This document shows positions 25,779 through 40,216 of a DNA stretch of 64,000 nucleotides, one piece after another. The stretch is taken from NCBI GenBank assembly GCA_027315105.1, contig DAHUYP010000015.1, forward strand, positions 158,982 to 222,981. Direction: 5' to 3'. The DNA is from Gammaproteobacteria bacterium (lineage in GTDB: Bacteria; Pseudomonadota; Gammaproteobacteria; Steroidobacterales; Steroidobacteraceae). A program made the translations under genes and the position numbers. The notes below the pieces were generated by a model. That model did no database searches, was not told the origin of the DNA, and was given only the letters and a program-made list of their open reading frames with translations. Each line of letters starts with the position of its first letter. Within the stretch, counting starts at the first letter, position 1.

Positions 25779-26264
25779 TCAGCGATAGCGCGCGTCGGCG
25801 CTCTTGTCGGCGCTGATCATCGCCTCGTAGCGCTCGCCGACCGCCAGCAGCTTGTCCTTGCTCATGATGTTCTCGCCGCGATGCTCCATGTGATACTCGT
25901 GAATGCGCGTCTCGACGATCGCGTCCACCGGGCAGGCCTCCTCGCAGAAGCCGCAGTAGATGCACTTGAACAGATCGATGTCGTAGCGCGTCGTGCGTCG
26001 CGTACCGTCGGCCGAGACGTCCGAGTCGATGGTGATCGCGAGCGCCGGGCACACCGCCTCGCACAGCTTGCAGGCGATGCAGCGCTCCTCGCCGTTCGGA
26101 TAGCGGCGCAGCGCGTGCAGGCCGCGGAAGCGCACCGACTGCGGCGTCTTCTCCTCCGGGTACTGCACCGTGATCTTGCGGCGAAACAGCGAGCGTGCGG
26201 TGACCGTCATGCCCTGCAGCAGCTCGGTGAGCATGAAGGTCTTGATCGGGTTGGCCATGGCCAT
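25779..26264 (-). CDS. nuoI: NADH-quinone oxidoreductase subunit I
   Basis: 161 residues. Two 4Fe-4S ferredoxin motifs are complete: [12 protein letters not shown] near residue 62 and [16 protein letters not shown] near residue 100, holding clusters N6a and N6b that pass electrons toward quinone. The N-terminal helix ([17 protein letters not shown]) contacts the membrane arm. ATG 26264 is preferred, ATG 26258 is the alternative. Longer in-frame extensions upstream run through nuoH and are not real. Confidence 0.96.
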   Translation of the reverse strand: MAMANPIKTFMLTELLQGMTVTARSLFRRKITVQYPEEKTPQSVRFRGLHALRRYPNGEERCIACKLCEAVCPALAITIDSDVSADGTRRTTRYDIDLFKCIYCGFCEEACPVDAIVETRIHEYHMEHRGENIMSKDKLLAVGERYEAMISADKSADARYR

Positions 26265-26290
26265 CTTGCATTCGCTCCAGTCGTCGCCCA

Positions 26291-27364
26291 CTACAGGGCT
26301 TTCCAGGGACCGACGTGATACCAGGACAGCAGGCACTCGACCGCGATCCACACCAGGGTGATCGGAATCAGCACCTTCCAGCCCAGGCGCATGATCTGGT
26401 CGTAGCGGTAGCGCGGGAAGGTCGCGCGGAACCACAGGAACAGGAACAGCAGCACGAAGATCTTGAACACCAGCCAGTGCGTGCCCGGCAGTGCCAGCAC
26501 GCTCGCGCCGCCGAGCCAGGCCGGATAGCCGTCGAGCGGGCTGAGCCAGCCGCCGAAGAAGAACACCGCCGTCAGGCCGGCGATCAGGATCATGTTGGCG
26601 TACTCGGCCAGGAAGAACAGCGCGAACGCCATGCCCGAGTACTCGACGTGGAAGCCGGCCACGATCTCCGACTCGCCCTCGGCGACGTCGAACGGTGCGC
26701 GGTTGGTCTCGGCGACCCCCGAGATGAAGTACACCACCAGCAACGGCAGCAGCCAGGACCAGTTCCAGGACAACGCCCCGCCGTGCTGTCGCGCGACGAT
26801 CGTGCCGAGGTTCAGGCTGCCGGCGACCATCAGCACGCCCACCAGCGCAAAGCCCATCGCAATCTCGTACGCGACCATCTGCGCCGCCGAGCGCATGGCG
26901 CCGAGGAAGGCGTACTTCGAGTTCGAGGACCAGCCGGCGAGGATCACGCCGTAGACGCCCATGGAGGTCAGCGACAGCACGTACAGCAGTCCGGCATCGA
27001 TGTTCGCGATTGCGTAGTGCGGCGCGATCGGCACCACCGCCCAGGCGGCGAACGCCGGCACCAGCGTGATCAGGGGAGCGAGGCGGAACAGGATCTTGTT
27101 CGCCCGCGCCGGTATCACGATCTCCTTGATCAGCAGCTTGATGACGTCGGCGAACGGCTGGCCCCAGCCGGGCAGCAGGCCGAACAGCCGCACGCGATTG
27201 GGGCCGATGCGCACCTGCATCCAGCCGATCACCTTGCGCTCCCAGAGCGTCAGGTAGGCGACCGAGAGGATCAGCACCACGGTGAGCACCAGCGTGAACA
27301 CCGTCGACTGCACGTACGACGGCAACTGCGCCCACAGCGCGCCGAGCTGCTTCAGCGTGCTCAC
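26291..27364 (-). CDS. nuoH: NADH-quinone oxidoreductase subunit H
   Basis: 357 residues, membrane subunit that forms part of the quinone channel. Conserved blocks: [20 protein letters not shown] near residue 40, [22 protein letters not shown] near 215 (split by charged residues), and [22 protein letters not shown] near 310. Start ATG overlaps the nuoG stop by four bases. Confidence 0.97.
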   Translation of the reverse strand: MSTLKQLGALWAQLPSYVQSTVFTLVLTVVLILSVAYLTLWERKVIGWMQVRIGPNRVRLFGLLPGWGQPFADVIKLLIKEIVIPARANKILFRLAPLITLVPAFAAWAVVPIAPHYAIANIDAGLLYVLSLTSMGVYGVILAGWSSNSKYAFLGAMRSAAQMVAYEIAMGFALVGVLMVAGSLNLGTIVARQHGGALSWNWSWLLPLLVVYFISGVAETNRAPFDVAEGESEIVAGFHVEYSGMAFALFFLAEYANMILIAGLTAVFFFGGWLSPLDGYPAWLGGASVLALPGTHWLVFKIFVLLFLFLWFRATFPRYRYDQIMRLGWKVLIPITLVWIAVECLLSWYHVGPWKAL

Positions 27365-29550
27365 GCCGCGCCCCCGAAGAACTGCAGCCCCTGGCGCCCA
27401 TCGCGCGTGCGCAGCAGCGCCGGCGCGCGCCGCACGGTGGGGTCGATCTGATACATGGGCAGATCCGGCACCGGCGCGGTGATCGCCTGCTGCAGCGCGA
27501 TCGCGGGGCGTGCCAGCGGCTGCGGTGCCCTCTCCAGATGCGCCTTGAGCTCATCGCGCACCGCTTCCGAGGACGGGTAGTCGAAGGCCGGCAGATCGAG
27601 CAGATTGCCGAGCACGCGCAGGATCTTCCACGCCGGGCGCGACGCTCCGAGCGGCCGCGCGGCACCGCCATGGCTCTGCCAGCGACCTTCCAGATTGACG
27701 TAGGTGCCGGAGGTCTCGGCGAAGCTGCCCGCCGGCAGCAACACGTGCGCGACGCGCTTCATTTCGGGGCTCGCGTAGGCGCCGACCGCGACCACGCTGT
27801 GTGCGCGCGCGAGCGTCTCGAGGGCACCCGGCAGGGCCGCGTCGGCCCAGGGTTCGGTATTGAGCAGCAGGTACCCGGCCAGCGGTTGCTCGAGCATCTG
27901 CCGCGCATTGCTGCCGACGCGCGCGCGCAGCGCCCCGCCGGCGCTGCGGTGCGGAACCGCGCCGGCCAGATAGGCGCCGGCCGCATTGCCGCCCTCCGCC
28001 AGCTCGCCGAGGCTCGCGCCGCACGCCGAGGCCAGGGCGCGCGCCAGCGAACGCAGCTCGCTGTAGCGATTGCTGCGCGCGCCGAGCGCACCGAGCCAGA
28101 TCGCGCGCCGCTCGCCGCTCTTGAGCGTGGCGGCGATGGCGCGGTGCTCCTCGGCGACGGTAACGCCCGCCAGCAACGCCGCCAGCTCCGGCGGCGCGGC
28201 CGCGCCGTCGAGCGCGGCCAGCAGCACAGCGGCGAGCTGCGCGACCTCCTGCGCCGGCGGCCTCAGCACGTAATTCGCCACCGGGAACAGGTACTCGAAG
28301 CGCGCCGGGTTGATGAAGCTCACACGCGCGCCGCGCAGCGCGGCCTTGCGCACGCGGTGCGCCAGGATCGGCAGCTCGTGGCGCAGGTTCGAGCCCACCA
28401 CCAGCAGCGCATCCAGGCGATCGACCTCGGCGATCGGCAGCCCGAGGCCCGGTGCGAGCGCGTCGGCGAGCTGGTCGCGAAAATCGCCCTGGCGCAGTCG
28501 ATGGTCGATGTTCGCCGTGCCGAGCCCATCGGCCAGCCGCGACAGCAGGTACAGCTCCTCGAGCGTGCTGGACGGGTGCGCCAGCAGGCCGGCGCCGCCC
28601 GGCTCGGCGCGCGCGGTCTTCAGGGCCTCGGCGGCCGCCGCCAGTGCCTGCTCCCATTCCACCTCGCGCCAGCCGCCGCCGGCGCCGCGCAGCATCGGCG
28701 CGAGCACGCGATCGTCGCTGTAGATGCCCTCGTAGCTGAAACGGTCGCGATCGGCGATCCAGGTCTCGTTGATCTCCTCGCACGGCCGCGGCACGACGCG
28801 CATCAGCCGTCCGCGCAGCACGTGGCCGTAGAGCTGGCTGCCGACGCCGTCGTGCGGGGAGATCAGCGGATACTGCGTCATCTCCCAGCCGCGGCCGCGA
28901 TAGCGGAACGGCTTGCTGTTGAGCGCCCCGACCGGGCACAGGTCGATGATGTTGCCCGACAGCTCGTGATCGACGCTGTGCTCGATGAAGGTGCCGATCT
29001 CCATGTGCTCGCCGCGGCCCGTGGCGCCCAGCTCTTGGATGCCGGCGATGTCCTGGCCGAAGCGCACGCAGCGCGTGCAGTGGATGCAGCGCGTCATGTC
29101 GGTGGACACCAGCGGGCCGAGATTCTTGTCCTTGACCACGCGCTTGCGCTCGACGAAGCGCGAGATGTCGCGTCCGAAGCCGAGCGCCAGGTCCTGCAAT
29201 TCGCACTCCCCGCCCTGATCGCAGATCGGGCAGTCGAGCGGGTGGTTGATCAGCAGGAACTCCATGACCGCGCGCTGCGCACCGATGGCCTTGGGCGAGT
29301 GGGTGAAGATCTTCATGCCCTCGGCCACCGGGGTGGCGCAGGCCGGCAGCGGCTTGGGGGCCTTCTCCACCTCGACCAGGCACATGCGGCAGTTGGCCGC
29401 CACCGGCAGCTTGTCGTGGTAGCAGAACCGCGGCACGTAGACGCCCTCGCGGTCGGTCGCGCGGATGATGTTCTCACCCTTGCGCGCCTTCATGGCGACG
29501 CCATTGACCTCGATATTGACCCAGTCGTCGTTCACTTTGGCGTCGCTCAT
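27361..29550 (-). CDS. nuoG: NADH-quinone oxidoreductase subunit G
   Basis: 729 residues. N-terminal 2Fe-2S ferredoxin ([15 protein letters not shown]), the His-Cys3 cluster ([18 protein letters not shown]), and a two-cluster segment ([10 protein letters not shown]) lead into a molybdopterin-oxidoreductase-like domain. This is the electron wire of the peripheral arm. The C-terminal third is alanine-rich and shorter than in E. coli, as in many proteobacteria. Start ATG 29550 overlaps the nuoF stop by four bases. Confidence 0.95.
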   Translation of the reverse strand: MSDAKVNDDWVNIEVNGVAMKARKGENIIRATDREGVYVPRFCYHDKLPVAANCRMCLVEVEKAPKPLPACATPVAEGMKIFTHSPKAIGAQRAVMEFLLINHPLDCPICDQGGECELQDLALGFGRDISRFVERKRVVKDKNLGPLVSTDMTRCIHCTRCVRFGQDIAGIQELGATGRGEHMEIGTFIEHSVDHELSGNIIDLCPVGALNSKPFRYRGRGWEMTQYPLISPHDGVGSQLYGHVLRGRLMRVVPRPCEEINETWIADRDRFSYEGIYSDDRVLAPMLRGAGGGWREVEWEQALAAAAEALKTARAEPGGAGLLAHPSSTLEELYLLSRLADGLGTANIDHRLRQGDFRDQLADALAPGLGLPIAEVDRLDALLVVGSNLRHELPILAHRVRKAALRGARVSFINPARFEYLFPVANYVLRPPAQEVAQLAAVLLAALDGAAAPPELAALLAGVTVAEEHRAIAATLKSGERRAIWLGALGARSNRYSELRSLARALASACGASLGELAEGGNAAGAYLAGAVPHRSAGGALRARVGSNARQMLEQPLAGYLLLNTEPWADAALPGALETLARAHSVVAVGAYASPEMKRVAHVLLPAGSFAETSGTYVNLEGRWQSHGGAARPLGASRPAWKILRVLGNLLDLPAFDYPSSEAVRDELKAHLERAPQPLARPAIALQQAITAPVPDLPMYQIDPTVRRAPALLRTRDGRQGLQFFGGAA

Positions 29551-30857
29551 GCGGCCTGCCGCTCCGCAGCGACGATGCTGCGTCCGCCGTGGTCGATCAT
29601 GTACTCGAACTCGTGGCGATAGTGCTTGAGGAAGCTCTGCACCGGCCAGGCCGCCGCATCGCCCAGTCCGCAGATGGTGTGCCCCTCGATGCGGTTGGCC
29701 ACGTCGAGCAGCAGCGCCAGGTCTTCGCGCCGCGCCTCGCCGGCCAGGATGCGCCTGAGGGTGCGGTTGAGCCAGCCGGTGCCCTCGCGGCAGGGAGTGC
29801 ATTGACCGCAGGACTCGGACATGTAGAAGCGCGACAGGCGCTCGAGCGTCCTGACCATGCAGGTGCTCTCGTCCATGACGATGACCGCGGCCGAGCCGAT
29901 GCTCGAGCCGGCGGCCTTGAGCGCGTCATAGTCCATGGTCGTCTTGAGCATGATCTCCCCCGGCACCACCGGCACCGAGGAGCCGCCCGGGATCACGGCC
30001 TTGATGCGCCGGCCCTGCCAGATGCCGCCGGCCAGCTCCAGCAGATCGGCGAACGGGATGCCCAGCGGCACCTCGAAGTTGCCGGGCTTGGCCACATGCC
30101 CCGAGACCGAGAAGATCACCGTGCCGCCCGAGTTCTTCGGCCCCAGGTCGGCGAACCACTGCGGCCCCTTGCGCAGGATGGTCGGCACCGAGGCGTAGCT
30201 CTGGGTGTTGTTGATCGTGGTCGGCATGCCGTAGAGGCCGAAGGCGGCCGGGAACGGCGGCTTGAAGCGCGGCTTGCCGGTCTTGCCCTCGAGCGAGTCG
30301 ATCAGCGCCGTCTCCTCGCCGCAGATGTAGGCGCCCGCGCCGACGAAGGCATGCAGGTCGAAGTCGACCCCGGAGCCGAGGATGTTCCGGCCGAGCAGGC
30401 CCGCCGCATAGGCTTCCTTGAGCGCGGCTTCGAAGCGCGGCACCGGCTCCCCGAGGAACTCGCCGCGGATGTAGTTGTAGCCCACCGTGGCGTTCATGCA
30501 ATAACCGCCGATCGCCATGCCCTCGATCAGCGCGTGCGGATTGAAGCGCAGGATGTCGCGGTCGTGGCAGGTGCCGGGCTCGCTCTCGTCCGAATTGCAG
30601 ACCACGTACTTCTGCATCGTGGCGGCGCGCGGCATGAAGCTCCACTTGATGCCGACCGGAAACGCCGCCCCGCCGCGGCCGCGCAGCCCGGAGGCCTTGA
30701 CCTGCTCGATCAGCTGCTCGCGCGGCGGCTTCTCGCTCAGGATCTTCTTCCACACCTCGTAGCCGCCGATGCGCTCGTAGGTCTCCAGCGTCCAGGAGCG
30801 CTCGTACTGCAGCGGCTCGAAGCAGGTCAGGTTACGCTTGTCGTCCCACGCGCCCAT
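29547..30857 (-). CDS. nuoF: NADH-quinone oxidoreductase subunit F
   Basis: 436 residues, binds FMN and NADH and cluster N3. Visible: the nucleotide-binding [16 protein letters not shown] near residue 60, the FMN-site [10 protein letters not shown] near 88, [16 protein letters not shown] near 170, and the cluster ligands [14 protein letters not shown] near residue 350. Lies 13 bases after nuoE. Confidence 0.97.
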   Translation of the reverse strand: MGAWDDKRNLTCFEPLQYERSWTLETYERIGGYEVWKKILSEKPPREQLIEQVKASGLRGRGGAAFPVGIKWSFMPRAATMQKYVVCNSDESEPGTCHDRDILRFNPHALIEGMAIGGYCMNATVGYNYIRGEFLGEPVPRFEAALKEAYAAGLLGRNILGSGVDFDLHAFVGAGAYICGEETALIDSLEGKTGKPRFKPPFPAAFGLYGMPTTINNTQSYASVPTILRKGPQWFADLGPKNSGGTVIFSVSGHVAKPGNFEVPLGIPFADLLELAGGIWQGRRIKAVIPGGSSVPVVPGEIMLKTTMDYDALKAAGSSIGSAAVIVMDESTCMVRTLERLSRFYMSESCGQCTPCREGTGWLNRTLRRILAGEARREDLALLLDVANRIEGHTICGLGDAAAWPVQSFLKHYRHEFEYMIDHGGRSIVAAERQAA

Positions 30858-30870
30858 GCCGGCTCCGCCC

Positions 30871-31374
30871 CTACTTCAGCGCATCGAGGATCTGATCGAC
30901 CGTCTCGGGCGTCAGATGCTCGTAATAGATGTGATCGACCATCATCATCGGCGCCCCGGTGCAGGCCGCCAGGCACTCCTCCTCGCGCTTGAGGAAGATG
31001 CGCCCGTCGCTGGTGCTCTCGCCGACGCGGATGCCGAGCTTCTTCTCCACATAGGACTGGATGGCCTCGCCGCCGCGCAGCATGCAGGAGATGTTGGTGC
31101 AGACGCTGACGTGATGGCGCCCGCAGGGATGGGTCTCGAACATCGAATAGAAGCTCGCGACCTCGTACACCTGGATCGGCGGCAGCTGCAGGTACTCGGC
31201 CACCGCATCCATGAGCTCGGCGCTCAGGTAGCCGTGATTCTGCTCCTGCGCCGCGCGCAGCGCCGAGATCACGGCCGAACGGTGCCGGCCGGGCGTGAAC
31301 TTGGCGACCCAGTGATCGATCTCCCGGCGCGTCTGCTCCGACAGCAGCGCCGCCTTGTCTGCACCCGCGCTCAT
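30871..31374 (-). CDS. nuoE: NADH-quinone oxidoreductase subunit E
   Basis: 167 residues, thioredoxin-like subunit with a 2Fe-2S cluster (N1a). The ligands appear as VCTNISCML near residue 90 and in [13 protein letters not shown] near residue 133. Start ATG 31374 shares one base with the nuoD stop, indicating coupling. Normal length. Confidence 0.96.
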   Translation of the reverse strand: MSAGADKAALLSEQTRREIDHWVAKFTPGRHRSAVISALRAAQEQNHGYLSAELMDAVAEYLQLPPIQVYEVASFYSMFETHPCGRHHVSVCTNISCMLRGGEAIQSYVEKKLGIRVGESTSDGRIFLKREEECLAACTGAPMMMVDHIYYEHLTPETVDQILDALK

Positions 31375-32627
31375 CAGCGATCGATCTCCCCGAAGACGAT
31401 ATCCTGCGTGCCGATCACGGCCACCACGTCGGCCAGCATGTGGCCCCTGACCATCTCGCCGAGCGCGGCCAGGTGCACGAAGCCCGGCGGCCGGCACTTG
31501 AGGCGATAGGGCTTGTTGGCGCCGTCCGATACCAGGAATATGCCGAATTCGCCCTTCGGCGCCTCGACCGCGGCATAGGTCTCCCCCTCGGGAACGCAAT
31601 AGCCCTCGGTCATGAATTTGAAGTGATGAATGAGCGACTCCATGTCGCCCTTCATGTGCTCGCGGCTCGGCGCCCGCACCTTGCGGTCGTCGACCATGAC
31701 CGGTCCCGGATTGGCGCGCAGCCAGTCCACGCACTGCCTGATGATGCGGTTGGACTGGCGCATCTCGGCGATCCGCACCAGGTAGCGATCGTAGCAGTCG
31801 CCGTTCACGCCCACCGGCACGTCGAAATCGACCTGCGAATACACCTCGTAGGGCTGCTTCCTGCGCAGGTCCCAGGCCACGCCCGATCCGCGCAGCATCG
31901 GGCCGGTGAAGCCCAGCTGCAGCGCGCGCTCGGCCGGCACCACGCCGATGTTCACGGTGCGCTGCTTCCAGATGCGATTGTCGGTCAGCAGCGTCTCGTA
32001 TTCATCGACGCAGCCGGGAAATTTCCCGGTGAACTGCTCGATGAAGTCCAGCAGCGATCCGGTGCGCGCCGCATTGAGCCGATCGACTTCCTTCTGGCTG
32101 CGCCAGCGCGACGGCAGATGCCGCGGCATCGCCTCGGGCAGGTCGCGGTAGACGCCACCGGGCCGGTAGTAGGTGGCGTGCATGCGGGTGCCGGACACCG
32201 CCTCGTAGCAGTCCATCAGGTCTTCGCGTTCCCGGAAGCAGAACAGGAACACGGTCATAGCGCCGATGTCCAGGCCGTGCGAGCCGAGCCACATCAGGTG
32301 GTTCAGAATGCGCGTGATCTCGTCGAACATCACGCGGATGTACTGCGCACGCGGCGGCGGCGTGATGCCGAGCAGCCGCTCGATCGCCATCACGTAGGCG
32401 TGCTCGCTGCACATCATCGACACGTAATCGAGCCGGTCCATGTAGCCGATCGACTGATTGAATGGCTTGGACTCGGCGAGCTTCTCGGTGCCCCGGTGCA
32501 GCAGGCCGATGTGCGGATCGGCCTTCTGGATGGTCTCGCCGTCCATCTCCAATACCAGCCGCAGCACGCCGTGCGCGGCCGGGTGCTGCGGGCCGAAATT
32601 GAGCGTCAGGTTGCGGATCTCAGCCAC
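31374..32627 (-). CDS. nuoD: NADH-quinone oxidoreductase subunit D
   Basis: 417 residues, the 49-kDa type subunit that lines the quinone site. Conserved [20 protein letters not shown] at the N-terminus, HRGTEKLAE near residue 45, and an intact C-terminus ending DIVFGEIDR. It is separate from nuoC, unlike the fused nuoCD of enterobacteria and Pseudomonas. The start overlaps nuoC by eight bases. Confidence 0.97.
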   Translation of the reverse strand: MAEIRNLTLNFGPQHPAAHGVLRLVLEMDGETIQKADPHIGLLHRGTEKLAESKPFNQSIGYMDRLDYVSMMCSEHAYVMAIERLLGITPPPRAQYIRVMFDEITRILNHLMWLGSHGLDIGAMTVFLFCFREREDLMDCYEAVSGTRMHATYYRPGGVYRDLPEAMPRHLPSRWRSQKEVDRLNAARTGSLLDFIEQFTGKFPGCVDEYETLLTDNRIWKQRTVNIGVVPAERALQLGFTGPMLRGSGVAWDLRRKQPYEVYSQVDFDVPVGVNGDCYDRYLVRIAEMRQSNRIIRQCVDWLRANPGPVMVDDRKVRAPSREHMKGDMESLIHHFKFMTEGYCVPEGETYAAVEAPKGEFGIFLVSDGANKPYRLKCRPPGFVHLAALGEMVRGHMLADVVAVIGTQDIVFGEIDR

Positions 32628-33321
32628 GCACCACCCCCGGCGGCTGCTCGTGCAGCGCTGGATCGTAGCGGTTGTCGTGGCGGATCACGCGCGGCACCAG
32701 GGTGCGCGCCTCGATGCTCACGGGCTCGTACACCACGCGCTTGAGCTGCGGGTCGTAGCGCACCTCGACGTTGCCGATCAGCGGGAAGTCCTTGCGGAAC
32801 GGATGGCCGATGAAGCCGTAGTCGGTCAGGATGCGGCGCAGATCCGGGTGGCCGCGAAACAGGATGCCGAACAGGTCGAAGGCCTCGCGCTCGAACCAGT
32901 CGGCGCTCGCCCACACGCCGGTGAGCGAATCGACCATCGGGTCCTCGGCCTCCTGCGCCCAGACGCGCAGGCGCAGGCGCTGATTGTGCGTGATCGACAG
33001 CAGCTGCGAGACCACGGCAAAGCGCCGGTTGCCGGCGAGCGTATGCGGCGCGGTGCGATTGACCCCGCGGCTGAAGCCGCTGCCGGTGGCGGCCGTGGTA
33101 CGCCACTCGGCACGCCCGTAATCCAGATAATCGACCCCCGCCAGGTCGATCAGCATCTCGAAGCGCAGCTGCGGGTCATCGCGCAGCGTGCTCGCCACCT
33201 CGAGCAGATCCGCGGCGTCGACCTCGATCGCAAACTCATCGGCCAGCCCGGCGTAGGGACGCACGCGATCGGCCAGGGCCGTCCTGACCCGTGCGGCGAG
33301 CTCATCGATGTACGCTGGCAC
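32620..33321 (-). CDS. nuoC: NADH-quinone oxidoreductase subunit C
   Basis: 233 residues, 30-kDa type structural subunit of the peripheral arm. The signature [22 protein letters not shown] (about residues 135-157, with the conserved EREAFD) and [10 protein letters not shown] are seen. 27 bases after nuoB; overlaps nuoD by eight bases. The C-terminal extension ([13 protein letters not shown]) is not conserved. Confidence 0.95.
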   Translation of the reverse strand: MPAYIDELAARVRTALADRVRPYAGLADEFAIEVDAADLLEVASTLRDDPQLRFEMLIDLAGVDYLDYGRAEWRTTAATGSGFSRGVNRTAPHTLAGNRRFAVVSQLLSITHNQRLRLRVWAQEAEDPMVDSLTGVWASADWFEREAFDLFGILFRGHPDLRRILTDYGFIGHPFRKDFPLIGNVEVRYDPQLKRVVYEPVSIEARTLVPRVIRHDNRYDPALHEQPPGVVRG

Positions 33322-33348
33322 TGCGCTGGATTCCTCGGAATTCAGGGG

Positions 33349-33840
33349 TCAGGCGGCCGCGGCGCCCTGGCGTTCGATCTTGCGCTGCAGCTGGATTATG
33401 CCGTAGAGCAGCGCCTCGGCCGTGGGCGGACAGCCCGGCACGTAGATATCCACCGGAACGATGCGGTCGCAGCCGCGTACCACGGCATACGAGTAGTGGT
33501 AATAGCCACCGCCGTTGGCGCACGAGCCCATCGAGATCACCCAACGCGGCTCGGACATCTGGTCGTATACCTTGCGCAGCGCCGGCGCCATCTTGTTGAC
33601 CAGCGTCCCGGCGACGATCATGACGTCGGATTGACGCGGGCTCGGGCGGAACACCACGCCGAAGCGGTCGAGGTCGTAGCGCGACGCGCCGGCATGCATC
33701 ATCTCGACCGCACAGCAGGCGAGCCCGAACGTCATCGGCCAGAGCGAACCGGTGCGCGCCCAGCTCACGAGGCTGTCCACCTGCGTAGTGAGGAAGCCGC
33801 GCTGCGCGAAGCCTTCGGTATCCGGCGCCGCTAGTCCCAT
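33349..33840 (-). CDS. nuoB: NADH-quinone oxidoreductase subunit B
   Basis: 163 residues, carries terminal cluster N2. Ligand pattern: LACCAVEMM near residue 40, MGSCANGGG near 104 and [15 protein letters not shown] near 135. Start ATG 33840 lies inside the end of nuoA, overlapping by ten bases. Longer frames upstream have no support. Confidence 0.97.
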   Translation of the reverse strand: MGLAAPDTEGFAQRGFLTTQVDSLVSWARTGSLWPMTFGLACCAVEMMHAGASRYDLDRFGVVFRPSPRQSDVMIVAGTLVNKMAPALRKVYDQMSEPRWVISMGSCANGGGYYHYSYAVVRGCDRIVPVDIYVPGCPPTAEALLYGIIQLQRKIERQGAAAA

Positions 33841-34247
33841 TCGAGCGCTCCTTTCTTCCACTCGTAGGCGAAGCCGATCACGAGTATGAACAGAAACACG
33901 CCCATGACCGCGAGCCCGAAGCCGCCGATGCGCGGCAGGGATACCGCCCACGGGAACAGGAACGCGATCTCCAGATCGAAGATGATGAACAGGATCGCGA
34001 CCAGGTAGTAACGCACGTCGAATTTCATGCGGCTGTCTTCGAAGGCTTCGAAACCGCATTCATACGGCGAGAGCTTGGCGGCGTCGCCGCGGTGACGCGC
34101 CGAGAGCCGTCCGAGCAGCGAGCCCAGGACCAGCAGCAGCACCGCGAGTGCGCCCGCAATGATCAGGAAGATCAGAATCGGCAGGTAATTGGCCAACATT
34201 CCCGCACCGTCAGTAAAAGGGGCGGCATGTTGCGCTTGCGCCAACAT
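33831..34247 (-). CDS. nuoA: NADH-quinone oxidoreductase subunit A
   Basis: 138 residues with three membrane helices; the family block [22 protein letters not shown] (split: [10 protein letters not shown] at about 60, then [18 protein letters not shown]) is intact. First gene of the nuo operon. ATG 34247 is used; ATG 34199, which starts just before the first helix, is a plausible alternative. The tRNA-Leu gene lies 47 bases upstream, so the operon may partly share its transcript. Confidence 0.93.
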   Translation of the reverse strand: MLAQAQHAAPFTDGAGMLANYLPILIFLIIAGALAVLLLVLGSLLGRLSARHRGDAAKLSPYECGFEAFEDSRMKFDVRYYLVAILFIIFDLEIAFLFPWAVSLPRIGGFGLAVMGVFLFILVIGFAYEWKKGALEWD

Positions 34248-34294
34248 CGATCCGCCCCCGTGTTCGGCACATTGTAGCAGGCGATCAGAGCTTG

Positions 34295-34379
34295 TGGTGC
34301 CGACGGGGAGATTCGAACTCCCACACCTTGCGGCGCTAGCCCCTCAAGCTAGTGTGTCTACCAATTCCACCACGTCGGC
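34295..34379 (-). tRNA. tRNA-Leu (GAG)
   Basis: 85 bases with encoded CCA. Acceptor GCCGACG pairs with CGTCGGC; anticodon stem CTAGC/GCTAG encloses the loop TTGAGGG with anticodon GAG; a long variable arm is present, as in class II tRNAs; T-loop TTCGAAT. Position between secG and nuoA is the classic one in gammaproteobacteria. Confidence 0.95.
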
Positions 34380-34380
34380 T

Positions 34381-34437
34381 TTAATCAAGCGCTCATCGAG
34401 TTCTAATCAAGCGTTAATCCAGTTTTAATCCAGTCTA
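34381..34437. repeat. Short degenerate TAATC(A/C)AG repeats between secG and tRNA-Leu
   Basis: Four copies in about 57 bases: TTAATCAAGCG at the left, CTAATCAAGCG in the middle, then TTAATCCAG twice. The stretch is AT-rich. It lies where the tRNA-Leu promoter should be; no other role is evident. Confidence 0.5.
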
Positions 34438-34479
34438 AGAATCAATCATGCGCCGCACTGCCGTGCGCGCGCGGCACGC

Positions 34480-34968
34480 CTATTTCGGTGTCCCGCCACT
34501 GCCCGCCGGGCTGCTCGACGGTGCGGACGGCGCGGACGGCGCGGACGGCGCAGCCGCCGAACCCGCCGCGGCACTCGATGCGCCCGCCGCCTCCGCGCCC
34601 GTGCCGCTCACCGGTGCCGCTGTGCCGCTCGCCGGTGCCGCCGTGCCGCTCGCCGCGCTGCCCGTGCCCGGAGCGGCCGTGGCCGGCGCACTCTGCTGCG
34701 AGAGTTGATCGAGCAGGCTGCTCGACGCGGTGCTCTTGCGAGCGCCGACGTAGGCAAGTGACAGGCTCGTGACCATGAAGATGGCGGCCAGAATGGCGGT
34801 GGCACGCGACAGTGCCGTACTCGCCCCCCGGGCACCGAACACCGTGCCCGAGGCGCCGGCGCCGAAACCGGCGCCCGCCTCCGCGCCCTTGCCGCGCTGG
34901 AGCAGCACCAGGGCCACGATGCCCGCGGCGCAGAAGAAATGAACGATCATCAGTAACGTGTGCAACAT
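34480..34968 (-). CDS. secG: Protein translocase subunit SecG with long low-complexity tail
   Basis: 162 residues; SecG assists SecYE in protein export. The N-terminal 75 residues are typical: a first membrane helix, [17 protein letters not shown] with the conserved glycine-rich loop, and a second helix ([19 protein letters not shown]). The last 85 residues are alanine, proline, serine, glycine and threonine only, partly made of DNA tandem repeats. Usual SecG is about 110-130 residues. 14 bases after tpiA. Confidence 0.93.
   Translation of the reverse strand: MLHTLLMIVHFFCAAGIVALVLLQRGKGAEAGAGFGAGASGTVFGARGASTALSRATAILAAIFMVTSLSLAYVGARKSTASSSLLDQLSQQSAPATAAPGTGSAASGTAAPASGTAAPVSGTGAEAAGASSAAAGSAAAPSAPSAPSAPSSSPAGSGGTPK
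34523..34654. repeat. Tandem repeats inside the secG tail
   Basis: A nine-base unit GCGGACGGC occurs three times head to tail (34523-34549), encoding Ala-Pro-Ser on the minus strand. A 21-base unit beginning GTGCCGCTC occurs about 2.6 times (34601-34654). Both keep the frame, so copy changes would only alter tail length. Confidence 0.75.
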
Positions 34969-34982
34969 TCCCAGTCCCGCTT

Positions 34983-35735
34983 TCAGCCGCGCGCCGCGGC
35001 GACGATGTTCAAGAATTCCTCGACCTTGAGCGACGCGCCGCCGACCAATCCGCCATCGACGTCGTGCTGCGCGAACAACTCGCGGGCATTGCCCGCCTTG
35101 ACGCTGCCGCCGTAGAGGATCTGCAGGCCATCCGCAATTTTAGCATCCCGGCCGGCGAGCCGCTGACGAATGAACGCGTGCACGTCCTGTGCTTGCTCAG
35201 GCGAGGCCGTGCGCCCGGTGCCGATCGCCCAGACCGGCTCGTACGCGACCACCGCATGCGCAAAGCTCGCGATCCCCGTCAGCGCGACCACCGCTTCGAG
35301 CTGCCGTCCGACGACCTCGCAGGTACGGTCGGCCTCGCGCTCGGCGAGCTGCTCGCCGACGCACAGGATCGGCAGCAGGCCGCGCGACTGCGCTGCCGCA
35401 AACTTGCGCGCCACCAGCACGTCGTCCTCCGCGTACAGCATGCGGCGCTCGGAGTGCCCGACGATCACGTAATCGCAGCCGACATCCTTGAGCATGGCCG
35501 CCGAGATCTCGCCCGTATATGCGCCCTGCGGCTCGGCGCAGACGTTCTGTGCTCCGAGCTTGAGCGATGCACCGCGCAGCATACGCGCGCTCTCGGCCAG
35601 ATAGACGAACGGCGGACAGACCACGCAATCGACGCTTTCGAGCCGCGGCGCAGCCAGGATCGCCTCGATCAGGGGCCCATTGTCGGCACGCGATCCATGC
35701 ATCTTCCAGTTGCCGGCTACCAGCTTGCGTCGCAT
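34983..35735 (-). CDS. tpiA: Triosephosphate isomerase
   Basis: 250 residues, a TIM-barrel enzyme interconverting dihydroxyacetone phosphate and glyceraldehyde 3-phosphate. Active-site marks: GNWKMHG near residue 10 (Lys), VGHSERR near 95 (His), [10 protein letters not shown] near 165 (Glu) and LYGGSV near 210. ATG 35735 starts [13 protein letters not shown] as expected; the frame upstream to 35798 is not conserved. It would use dihydroxyacetone phosphate made by the aldolase shunt proposed at 2885-6005. Confidence 0.97.
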   Translation of the reverse strand: MRRKLVAGNWKMHGSRADNGPLIEAILAAPRLESVDCVVCPPFVYLAESARMLRGASLKLGAQNVCAEPQGAYTGEISAAMLKDVGCDYVIVGHSERRMLYAEDDVLVARKFAAAQSRGLLPILCVGEQLAEREADRTCEVVGRQLEAVVALTGIASFAHAVVAYEPVWAIGTGRTASPEQAQDVHAFIRQRLAGRDAKIADGLQILYGGSVKAGNARELFAQHDVDGGLVGGASLKVEEFLNIVAAARG

Positions 35736-35882
35736 GACTGTCTCTGGCCCCCGTGCTCTGCGCTCCGTGCCTTTCCGTGCGGCCGTCTCCCGAGGCAAGT
35801 GCTCCGAGCGGCCGTCCTCGCGTCACGGCGCGCGGATGATATCGGCGCGCTCTGCGACGCGCAACGCGAGGATGATGTCAAG

Positions 35883-37237
35883 TCACGTCGATGCCGTCGC
35901 GACCTCGGCCGCGGCCCGGACCACCTGCGCCAGCTCGTCGGCGCAGCCGCGGACCTCCGCCTCATCGCGGCCCTCGACCATCACGCGGATCACCGGCTCG
36001 GTGCCGGAGGCCCGCAGCACGATGCGCCCCTCGCCGGCCAGTTGCTGCTCGATCCGCCGCACCGCGGCCGAGATCACCGGCACGGTGCTCGGGTCGAAGC
36101 GCCGCTCGACCTCGACGTTGACCAGCACCTGCGGCAGCTTTTCCATGCCGGCAGCCAGCTCTGCCAGCGAGCGGCCGGTCTGCTTCATGATGCCCAGCAC
36201 CTGCAGCGCCGTGATCAGCCCGTCGCCGGTGGTGGTGCGGTCGAGACACAGGATGTGCCCGGAGGTCTCGCCGCCGAGCTGTCCGCCGCTGTCCTTGAGC
36301 CTTGCCAGCACGTGCCGATCGCCGACCGGGGCGCGGATGAATTCGACGCCGAGCCGCCGCAGCGCCAGCTCGAGGCCGAAATTGCTCATCACGGTGCCGA
36401 CCACCGGTCCGCGCAGCGTGCCGGCGGCGCGCGCCGCGGCCGCAATGACGTACAGCAGCTGGTCGCCGTCCACCAGCCTGCCCAGGTGATCGACCATCAC
36501 CACCCGATCGCCGTCGCCGTCGAGCGCGATGCCGACGTGCGCGCGCACGCCCGGCACCGTGAGTTGCAGCAGCGCCGGCGCGGTCGAGCCGCAGCCGTCG
36601 TTGATGTTGCGTCCGTTCGGCGAGCAGCCGATCGGCACGATCTCGGCTCCCGCGTCCGCCAGGATGCGCGGTGCGACCTTGTAGGCGGCCCCGTTGGCGC
36701 AATCGATGACGATCTTCAGGCCCCCGAGGTCCGATCCCTGGGGCAGCACGGCGGCGCAGAACTCCTGGTAGTGCAGCCGCGACGCGTCGATGCGCCGGGC
36801 GCGGCCCAGCTCGCGCGAGGCCCGCGTCAGCGGTACCGCCGAGAGCTGCGCCTCGATGCGCTCCTCGAGCTCATCGGACAGCTTGGCGCCCTCGCCGTCG
36901 AAGAATTTGATGCCGTTGTCCTCGTAGAGGTTGTGCGAGGCGCTGATGACCACCCCGAGCCGGCAGCGCAGGTGGCGCGTCATGTAGGCCACCGCCGGAG
37001 TCGGCAACGGTCCGGTCAGCAGCACGTTCACACCAGCGGCGACGAACCCGGCCTCGAGCGCCGCCTCGAACAGATAGCCCGACAGGCGTGTGTCCTTGCC
37101 GATCAGCACCGTGCCGCCGTCCCCGGCCAGCACCCGCGCCGCCGCACTCGCGAGCCGCAGCGCGAAATCCACCGTCATCGGATCGGTTCCTACGCGGCCA
37201 CGTATGCCGTCGGTCCCGAAATAAGCTGTGGCCAAGG

Positions 37238-37241
<4 letters not shown>
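35883..37241 (-). CDS. glmM: Phosphoglucosamine mutase
   Basis: 452 residues, makes glucosamine 1-phosphate for UDP-GlcNAc. FGTDGIRG at the N-terminus, the active-site phosphoserine in VISASHN near residue 100, the metal loop ALDGDGDRVVMVD near 240, the sugar loop GGETSGHI near 325 and the phosphate loop RASGTEPVIRVM near 410. Start is TTG 37241, overlapping the folP stop as TTGA; a second TTG at 37235, spaced better from AGGGGAG, is possible. Confidence 0.96.
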
Positions 37242-38110
<869 letters not shown>

Positions 38111-38221
38111 GGGCGGGTATGAGCAGGCCATGCGCCGTGATTCGTCACCGCCCGGCAGCGGCAACGTCATTTCGGGGTCTTCACGTTCCCGCGCGCTGCG
38201 CGCGCGGTGCCGCCCGCGCCC

Positions 38222-40156
<1,935 letters not shown>

Positions 40157-40216
40157 CGTTATTCCACCATATTGCCGCGGGGCCGGTACGCCCAAGGCGG
40201 ACTCTTGACTACGACG

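Noticed and set aside
27538..29622. 694-codon plus-strand frame opposite nuoG
   Set aside because: Antisense shadow of nuoG; same biased composition, no start signal.
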